This document shows positions 20,466-30,000 of a DNA stretch of 33,870 bases, piece after piece. How positions within the stretch are numbered: position 1 is the stretch's first letter; each line of letters opens with the position of its first letter. The notes below the pieces were generated by a model, which ran no database searches, was not told where the DNA came from, and saw only the letters and a list, made by a program, of their open reading frames with translations. The DNA is from Phallusia fumigata (Eukaryota; Chordata; Ascidiacea; Phlebobranchia; Ascidiidae), in the NCBI GenBank assembly GCA_008931825.1, contig QXVZ01026135.1, positions 1 through 33,870 of the forward strand, given 5' to 3'. A program made the translations under genes and the position numbers.

Positions 20466-21699
20466 AGCGGTTTCGCAAGCACGCCTTTTAGTTGGACCTC
20501 TAAGGACATTCGTGAAATTGTCTAAGTGTGGTGAAATAACGATCATGTAGCGCACGCTAGGTAAAGAGAATAACATGTTACTGTCTTTCAGCACGTTGCG
20601 TTTCTATATATCGTTTTATGCATTGTGTTCAGTGCATTTTGCCAAAAGAAGTTTTGTACCACGTTGCAATGATTTGTTGCATAGCTTGCATACTTATTGA
20701 TGAAAGGCTGTACTAGCACTGTGCAATGTGAAATTGTCTGTTATGTTCTGCTTACATTTCGGTTTAAACTAGTTTGCAAAAAGAATACTGATTCACACAA
20801 AAGAACTATTGCTGAGTTTAAAACAACTTTAGCATAAAACCGGCTCTATATGTTATACCTATAATTATATATGCATGACCATTAAAACTAACTTAAAGCA
20901 AACGTAACACACCTAAACTCGAACACAAACATGATGCCTGTACTTTGCTATGGGCAGGCTAATTAATGTTCATATATGTTCTTTGAATGCATAGTAGGGC
21001 GTGCTTTTGAAAAAAATCACTGTTACCAGCTACATTTGTAGTATTAGTTGCCGATACGCCTGCAAAACAAAATGCCTTTTATTCCAATGCCGTGCTTCAA
21101 GTGTGTTTTGTATCCTATAATTCATCTTAATTCTATATTTGTCCGCAAAAGTCCTCGAATAGATATAGGCCTACCTCCTGCCCTACCCTTGTTCCGTTGC
21201 TTGCGTAAATTTTGAAAATGTATCAAAATCCTCAGCAAACAAATCGTCTGACCGAGCAACTGTTTGCGTATTTTGTTTTTCTGTGTTATAACGTTTCAGT
21301 TAAAGCGCGTTCAGCAATGTTCCACCTTTGGCGTCCTGCGTTATTATACACGATTGTTTTAGTGCTATTGTTGCAACACAACAAAATAAACCGAACTTAA
21401 CTTAATACGCATGCCATGAGTCCTCCCCTCCTCCTAGCGACCCGCATACTTGCAGTTCCGTTGGATCATTTTTTACCTGATTTTTTTCAAGTTGGTTACT
21501 TCAATTCGGATCAACCCATCAGGTCAACTGGGTGGGAGCAATGCCACATTAGTTCTACCACCCTGATGCACCTCGGTGAGCGGAAAATAACATGGCACCT
21601 AATCGTATTGGGTTTTGTCCACTAGTCTTCCTTCTCCCTATACCTTGATCGCACCACATGCTAATAGCCATGATAACCTCCACACAGCTCGGTAAATTG
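20466..21699. other. intergenic between convergent gene 5 and IFT140
   Basis: No gene is recognised. It contains the start of the 1980-base assembly overlap (from 20584), plus-strand AATAAA candidates for gene 5 (21385 and 21725) and a SINE body at 21450-21560. Confidence 0.5.
21450..21560 (-). mobile_element. SINE body fragment
   Basis: gttggatcatttt, acttcaatt, gatcaacccat and agcaatgcc align in order with the SINE body at 24430-24525. The tRNA head is not clear. The copy at 23431-23541 belongs to the redundant overlap. Confidence 0.5.
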
Positions 21700-21871
21700 T
21701 TTATTTACAAAAATAAGCTCTATAAATAAAACGCGAACGGGTAAAAAGTCGTGCCTTGGCTCAGCGATGCTCAATCAAACTGACTGCATCACACAGGACA
21801 GGGGACGCGTCATACGAAAAGCAACAGTCCCAGCGAGCAGCAAAACGTCACAGTGAGCCAAAACTGCTGAG

Positions 21872-22114
21872 TCAGCGAAATCCGTACGGACCACTGTCGT
21901 CATCGTAGAGTTCTTCGGTGACCTCATCGTCGTCATCCATGTCGTCATTGAGGTTGTGCCCCCCTCTTTCAGCGTCACCATTGGCGTAATTCACCCCTCT
22001 GCCCAGGGGTACCCCCACCGCACTGTGCACGGCCTCTATAGTGCGCATACTGACATAGTAGGAGAGATTTATGGACGGGATTCGGGTGCGGAGGTCTTGT
22101 ATGAACTGGTAAGC
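21872..22114 (-). pseudogene. redundant copy of the last IFT140 exon
   Basis: Same 243 bases as 23853-24095 (offset 1981). It has intact splice acceptor and stop, but is separated from the rest of the gene by the N at 22564. Probably the same locus assembled twice. Confidence 0.8.
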
Positions 22115-22349
22115 CTGCGTAAGTTTAGAGTTAGTGTGACAAACTGGGGGGGTTGAGGCGGTGTAACATCACTAACTTCTAGACTGGGTTTACCTGGTTT
22201 GTAGGGATTGACCACTGTTATCCGCGAAACCATAAAGCAGGAACAATAAAAGCAAATTGGGACTAACTGAAGCCCAATTTAAGGATGTTTCTTTAGTTTT
22301 CGCTTCTATTAGCACGAAACTTGACACAATGATTTTAGCTCTGGTTAAC

Positions 22350-22563
22350 TTTGTTTGTTTGTCTGTTTCATTTATGTCCCCGGGGAGACGTTACAAACGC
22401 CTAAATGTGTTATGCTCACCATGAGTCCACTGTCGAGCAACATGCCTCATAGCAGTTTTGTTGGATCATTTTCTATTTAATTGCATGAACCTATTGACTT
22501 CAATCAACCCACCGGGTCCACAGGGGTGAAGCAACGCCATTTAAGTTACTTGCTTAGCGCAAC
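22350..22563 (-). mobile_element. SINE, truncated redundant copy
   Basis: Equivalent to 24331-24544; it stops at the N before the tRNA-like head. Confidence 0.7.
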
Positions 22564-23680
22564 NTCTTTCAGCACGTTGCGTTTCTATATATCGTTTTAT
22601 GCATTGTGTTCAGTGCATTTTGCCAAAAGAAGTTTTGTACCACGTTGCAATGATTTGTTGCATAGCTTGCATACTTATTGATGAAAGGCTGTACTAGCAC
22701 TGTGCAATGTGAAATTGTCTGTTATGTTCTGCTTACATTTCGGTTTAAACTAGTTTGCAAAAAGAATACTGATTCACACAAAAGAACTATTGCTGAGTTT
22801 AAAACAACTTTAGCATAAAACCGGCTCTATATGTTATACCTATAATTATATATGCATGACCATTAAAACTAACTTAAAGCAAACGTAACACACCTAAACT
22901 CGAACACAAACATGATGCCTGTACTTTGCTATGGGCAGGCTAATTAATGTTCATATATGTTCTTTGAATGCATAGTAGGGCGTGCTTTTGAAAAAAATCA
23001 CTGTTACCAGCTACATTTGTAGTATTAGTTGCCGATACGCCTGCAAAACAAAATGCCTTTTATTCCAATGCCGTGCTTCAAGTGTGTTTTGTATCCTATA
23101 ATTCATCTTAATTCTATATTTGTCCGCAAAAGTCCTCGAATAGATATAGGCCTACCTCCTGCCCTACCCTTGTTCCGTTGCTTGCGTAAATTTTGAAAAT
23201 GTATCAAAATCCTCAGCAAACAAATCGTCTGACCGAGCAACTGTTTGCGTATTTTGTTTTTCTGTGTTATAACGTTTCAGTTAAAGCGCGTTCAGCAATG
23301 TTCCACCTTTGGCGTCCTGCGTTATTATACACGATTGTTTTAGTGCTATTGTTGCAACACAACAAAATAAACCGAACTTAACTTAATACGCATGCCATGA
23401 GTCCTCCCCTCCTCCTAGCGACCCGCATACTTGCAGTTCCGTTGGATCATTTTTTACCTGATTTTTTTCAAGTTGGTTACTTCAATTCGGATCAACCCAT
23501 CAGGTCAACTGGGTGGGAGCAATGCCACATTAGTTCTACCACCCTGATGCACCTCGGTGAGCGGAAAATAACATGGCACCTAATCGTATTGGGTTTTGTC
23601 CACTAGTCTTCCTTCTCCCTATACCTTGATCGCACCACATGCTAATAGCCATGATAACCTCCACACAGCTCGGTAAATTG

Positions 23681-23686
23681 TTTATT
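23681..23686 (-). terminator. poly(A) signal of IFT140
   Basis: AATAAA on the minus strand, 167 bases beyond the IFT140 stop codon. The redundant copy is at 21700-21705. Confidence 0.55.
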
Positions 23687-23852
23687 TACAAAAATAAGCT
23701 CTATAAATAAAACGCGAACGGGTAAAAAGTCGTGCCTTGGCTCAGCGATGCTCAATCAAACTGACTGCATCACACAGGACAGGGGACGCGTCATACGAAA
23801 AGCAACAGTCCCAGCGAGCAGCAAAACGTCACAGTGAGCCAAAACTGCTGAG

Positions 23853-24095
23853 TCAGCGAAATCCGTACGGACCACTGTCGTCATCGTAGAGTTCTTCGGT
23901 GACCTCATCGTCGTCATCCATGTCGTCATTGAGGTTGTGCCCCCCTCTTTCAGCGTCACCATTGGCGTAATTCACCCCTCTGCCCAGGGGTACCCCCACC
24001 GCACTGTGCACGGCCTCTATAGTGCGCATACTGACATAGTAGGAGAGATTTATGGACGGGATTCGGGTGCGGAGGTCTTGTATGAACTGGTAAGC
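23853..24095 (-). CDS. IFT140: IFT140 exon 16 (last)
   Basis: 80 codons plus stop, phase 0, acceptor cttacgcAG. It begins [13 protein letters not shown], contains [16 protein letters not shown] and ends in the acidic tail DDSGPYGFR. It is easily missed because the frame is short and shadowed by other frames. Confidence 0.88.
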   Translation of the reverse strand, partial: AYQFIQDLRTRIPSINLSYYVSMRTIEAVHSAVGVPLGRGVNYANGDAERGGHNLNDDMDDDDEVTEELYDDDSGPYGFR

Positions 24096-27000
24096 CTGCG
24101 TAAGTTTAGAGTTAGTGTGACAAACTGGGGGGGTTGAGGCGGTGTAACATCACTAACTTCTAGACTGGGTTTACCTGGTTTGTAGGGATTGACCACTGTT
24201 ATCCGCGAAACCATAAAGCAGGAACAATAAAAGCAAATTGGGACTAACTGAAGCCCAATTTAAGGATGTTTCTTTAGTTTTCGCTTCTATTAGCACGAAA
24301 CTTGACACAATGATTTTAGCTCTGGTTAACTTTGTTTGTTTGTCTGTTTCATTTATGTCCCCGGGGAGACGTTACAAACGCCTAAATGTGTTATGCTCAC
24401 CATGAGTCCACTGCCGAGCAACATGCCTCATAGCAGTTTTGTTGGATCATTTTCTATTTAATTGCATGAACCTATTGACTTCAATCAATCCACCGGGTCC
24501 ACAGGGGTGAAGCAACGCCATTTAAGTTACTTGCTTAGCGCAACACAAGCGACCGAGACATGCTTAGAACCCATAACCTTGGAAACATAAGGCAGTCGAG
24601 CTAACCACTCGGCCATCTTGGGGCACTTCGGCAGTACATATCGTTTGAATTACCCCAATACGGCCTTAAAACATGAAACAAATTTACCCGGTCGAAGTTG
24701 TCTTGCGATGCGTGATACTCGATGAGAAGGGCGTATACATCACCGTAACGAACTGAAGACTCGAGGTCGGGTTCACTGAGCAGCGCTTGACACTGTTTCA
24801 ACGCATCCTCGGCGTTGGTTTCAAACAACCTGAAGAAAAATGTCAGTTTAAGGGTCCCTTGTGATTGTTACCTATAAAATTTATATCTGAAAATCTAAAG
24901 AATTCTAATCTTGCTATGTTTTAACGCCAGTCATACACATTCGATTTGCCACCTTCTGGTTTGCGTAAACTTCTTGATAAGAGCGATTCGACCTTTGACC
25001 TCTGACACTTTGCTCTCCTGCAGTTGTCGGTCGGCCATCTTTGCCTTAGTGAGACATTTGAGAGCCTCGGTGAGAGCGCCAATCGCTTTGTCGTAATTCT
25101 GATACTCGTCAATTTCAACCTGCAAAAAAATGCTGGTAATCGATACTACTTAAATTCCAGCGGCACAGTTTAAAGTAAAATATTAAAACCCGAAATGAAG
25201 CAGCAGTTGCCTGACCCCAATCAAAAAGTGGTAAAGTTCTACACAACTTTAATGTTTTGCATTATTTTCATGGGTGTGCAAGGAGAACGGGTGAATTAGT
25301 CTATTGCTTAAAAACCAGCACAATCGCGGCGGTGGCTTAAAACGATTTGATTTTTCAATGCAGCCAAAACTGTACACAACCATAATTTCAATAAAGAACC
25401 AAAATCAACCAATCAAAAACCGAAAATGTGTACCTAAGATATAAACAGCCTTAAACCATACCAGTACAATAGTGGTCCCTTTTGTTAAACCTACCACTAA
25501 TGGTACAAAGATCGTCGTGATGGTACGCAAGAAGCTCTCGTTTTTTCAGACAAAAAACTACATTCTGTGCCCTTATATTCGGGTCCCGTATACTTTCCAG
25601 CACTTCCATGCACTTTGATTTATTTTTGTACTTTTATTACCAATTTTGTCGCTTTAGGTTAGTGGAAGTCAGGCTAATTTCATACTAGGTTCCGTGCGGT
25701 CGGTATAGATCAGAACCCTTGTGGTACGCGGTACTTTGCCAAAACTCAAGTCAACTAGTGGCATCCCCCTTTCCCACCTGGGCGCAAGCATCGTAGAACC
25801 CCGCAAGGGAGTCAAGCGCACGGCCCTTTGTATAGAAATTGATGATTCCTTTCATAATCTCTGGGTCTTTCCGCCAGTCGAGTGACTGCAAGTAGTTGGC
25901 CGCCATCACGTAAATGTTTCGGGACCTCGACACGCCGGCAAAGAACATAATCTTCTCGGTGTCGCCCGATTTCAGAAGAGCTCTCATCGCCTGGAAAATA
26001 AAAATCGTGTTTTGCATTCGCGATTTTGTCTGGGAAGAAAAAGAACACAAAAATTAGTGGCGTCGTGTTGAAGTTGACTCACTCTCTCTTTGTCGCCCGC
26101 TTGTGTGTAGATCCGGCAGGCGAGGTGATATTCACCCTGTTTCATGCAACAGTCAGCGAGTTGGACGTGAAGTCGATCCCTAAAAAAATTGTAGCAATAA
26201 ACGGTGCCCATAGTGTAACATATAGTGTAATGAAAAGGGTTATACCTCTGCGTTGGATCCATCGTTCCCTTTGGAATTGTCAGCCTTGTAACCAGGTCTT
26301 CATTCAAACGGACGTCCCTCGTACTACAGATGTTGATGGCTTCCGAGTACTGCAAAAAAGGGCTCATTAGGAAGGACAAGTTAAAAACGCAACCTAAAGC
26401 TGTATTGTTTGTTTATTGTTTTTGCCAGCAATTGCTTGAAAATTAAAACACGCTGAACACTCAAGTGGATAAAGATCATGAGTTCTGGGATCAATTTACT
26501 TCTTAAAATCCCAGCAGAATAGTTCAAGCTTGTGATTGTGCGTAGACCATTTTTCGACGTTTAAACAAGCTTTTGATAAAAAGACTGCGCTTGTCGACAA
26601 CAGAAAAGTAATATTGTTCTGTAATAGTACTATTGCTTGCGTTGTTCTGTTGCGATTTTCAACTTTGTCCGGAAAATGCGAACCTTTTTAGCCACAACAA
26701 GCATAGCAACTGCCCGATCGTGTTGACCGTGTTCCATGAAGAAATCTGCGCATCTCTCCAGCAAAACAGGATCCGTTTTCTCGTCCAGTTCCTGCGAAAT
26801 GAGTTCCAGAGCCCCGAACTGTTTGCTCTCAAACGCTAACTCCAGCGCTTTTGAGAAANTAGGAAGGACAAGTTAAAAACGCAACCTAAAGCTGTATTGT
26901 TTGTTTATTGTTTTTGCCAGCAATTGCTTGAAAATTAAAACACGCTGAACACTCAAGTGGATAAAGATCATGAGTTCTGGGATCAATTTACTTCTTAAAA

Positions 27001-30000
27001 TCCCAGCAGAATAGTTCAAGCTTGTGATTGTGCGTAGACCATTTTTCGACGTTTAAACAAGCTTTTGATAAAAAGACTGCGCTTGTCGACAACAGAAAAG
27101 TAATATTGTTCTGTAATAGTACTATTGCTTGCGTTGTTCTGTTGCGATTTTCAACTTTGTCCGGAAAATGCGAACCTTTTTAGCCACAACAAGCATAGCA
27201 ACTGCCCGATCGTGTTGACCGTGTTCCATGAAGAAATCTGCGCATCTCTCCAGCAAAACAGGATCCGTTTTCTCGTCCAGTTCCTGCGAAATGAGTTCCA
27301 GAGCCCCGAACTGTTTGCTCTCAAACGCTAACTCCAGCGCTTTTGAGAAATGTCCAGCCTACAGTAACACAAGTAATTTTTTTACGTGTAGTAACGTTTA
27401 AAAGCCTGAAACTTTGAAGTCTGGATATGCAGTGATAGTTTACTTTTAGTGATAGAGAACTTAGGCTTTTACTATTCATTTCTGTTTACTCTGCACCAAA
27501 GTTTGATTTCACTACACGATTTTAAATACATTACAGATTTTTTTCCGACTATGTTGATAACAATACAATTGTGAGAAAAGTGATAAAAATTGCGCATACA
27601 AATACTCCACGCCTTAGCTATTTGCACTTAAACTAGGTTTCTGCAAACAAATATAGAAGTAGTGGCCTATAGAGATGCCATTTCCTAGTATTGCAGTTCT
27701 CAATATTAGACAAGAGGTCTTACTGATCCCCTTAAGTGATATTGTAATGAAGTCTGACTTCTAAAATGACGTCGTCATGCATTTAATTCAATTCAAAATT
27801 AACCTAAGGGTGAAAGCAATCAATTTACCTAGGAACAACGACTGAAAACATTTAGCTGTGATTTAATACCAATTAAACAAGGTTTAGATAAAGATTAAAT
27901 CTAAAATGTTATATTACCTTGTGGTAGAGCATGACGGCCTTATCCATGGTGTCAGGCCGATCCTCGTAGTAAGCCGCCGCCTCAACCATGTCAGTTGGTG
28001 TGCTGAGTAGCGCAAGATTCATCAGCTGGTCCTCAAAACCATGTTCCTGTAAAGAAAAAAATCCGACCTATTAAACATGTCATATCCAGATGCACGAGCA
28101 TTAGTAACAATTTCCCAAATCACAAAAAAGCCGAAACCTGTCGTTACTTGGCCTGTTCTCGCAAATATTTGATTAGACGTTTATGTTACTATTTGTTCAT
28201 TTGCTGTAAACAATATTAATCGATANATTTCCCAAATCACAAAAAAGCCGAAACCTGTCGTTACTTGGCCTGTTCTCGCAAATATTTGATTAGACGTTTA
28301 TGTTACTATTTGTTCATTTGCTGTAAACAATATTAATCGATACGGCGGTATAGACGGAAGTACAAATACGTTTCTTGTTTTGAGTCCTTGCATAACGTTA
28401 TTATTTGATCACATAAGAATACGTAACTAACATATTGAAACGCCCTCACAGGTTAATCTACTTTTGTTTATACTTTATTTCAGTCTTGAATCTATATGGG
28501 GTCAATAGCAACATGAGAAATTACCTGAAGACAAAGGGACATAAAATATACATATGTTCTGGGTGTGCTTTGTAGTTTACATCAAACATACCTTGCATAT
28601 CCTTATAGCATTCCCGTAAGCCATTGCTCGCGTAAAGAAGTGAATCGCCTGTTTGATGTCGTCGTTGTTCTCAAACTGACGAGCAAGGTGATAGCAAGCA
28701 GCCTTGTCACCTGTCTCATTCGCCACCTCCGCTGCCTGGACGTTACAAATTCATCAGCACAGTTGAAAACAATAAAAGTTCAACCACAATGACAAACAGC
28801 TTGTTCGCTTGGCCCTACTATCAAGTTTGTTTGCATTTTGATGTTTCAGCTATAGGAGAAATAAAATATCGGCAGCTTACAACATGTTTCGGCGAGCAAG
28901 GGCTGCTCAGTTGGTGGCCCGAATATGCAGCGATCGAGGATTCGAATCCCACCGCAGGATATATCATTCTAGCTTGCGCTTTGCTGCACGTAACCTTGAA
29001 AGGTTCGTGCAATTTTTGGTCACAAGTTTTGGCTTACGTAGCTAAAACGTAAACCATGAAAACACTACTTAAATGTCCTACACGGGGCGTGGTGGAGCCA
29101 ATTCATACAGGAACAATTAAAAACTAGCACCGACCTTCTCAGAATTGCCGCAGTAGCAGTAAACTCGTACAAGCGAAAGTGGATCTGCCGCTTGCTGATA
29201 AAACTTGATGGCGGTTTCCATGTCGCCGGTCGACTCCATGTATTGCGCCCACCATTTGCGAAGTTTCCTAAAGCACCGGTGTACATGTCTTGCTTTTGAT
29301 TGCGACAACAAGTTTTTTGTTGTGGTTGTCACTTTTTCTTCTTTCAATGTTTTTTGACACCAGAATTAAATTTATTTTGTACAAAAAGCACAGATTTGCT
29401 TGTTGCAGTCACATCCAATGATATATATTAAAATAGCATCGACTTTGGATTCGAACTTGCTTTACATATGCTGTTAGGACAGGGTGAACAAAGTTTGTAA
29501 GTACTGAGGCTGCAAGTATTGAAAGAGTTAGTCCAAATATTAATGAAAACTCTGTGTTAGGAGGTTTACCTGTCTTTAGTTTTCATTATGTAGCCCTCCA
29601 GCATTTCTGATTCGTCGAACAACATCCGCGGAACTTCGAAATAATGAGTTCCCGATTTCTCGAAACTGCGTCAATTTGAAACAGTTTACCATTTCCTTTT
29701 CTCAAACAAAACATAAACTCGCACAGTTTGTTTGCCAGACCGACCAAGCAGGAGCGGAAACAGTGGCCTCATTATTTCAGTCGCGTTAACATCGACTTTA
29801 ATCAAACAAATATACAACACATTAATTACAACTGCAAAAACATAGGCCTGGCGAGACATCGTTGCGCCAAATCAGAAAACCAACTTTTTATCTTAGACTT
29901 TGACTGAAACACACAACCAGAAAAACAACACCCTTGTGTCTTACTTAGGTATTGCACCAGTAATGTCGCCGCTCGTCTCCAAATGTTTAGCGTACTTGTA

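Larger units (their letters stand above)
20584..24544. repeat. 1980-base assembly overlap duplicated around N at 22564
   Basis: 20584-22563 and 22565-24544 are the same sequence, with only two substitutions noticed (near 22434 and 22508). The N falls in the middle of a SINE, a typical place for contigs to break. The pair includes the last IFT140 exon twice. It is best read as an unmerged overlap. Confidence 0.9.

Noticed and set aside
20584..24544. A real segmental duplication
   Set aside because: Near-identity, junction at an N, and the same pattern at the other N sites in this window.
28899..28957. A functional tRNA gene
   Set aside because: Internal promoter boxes are present but the stems do not pair properly.
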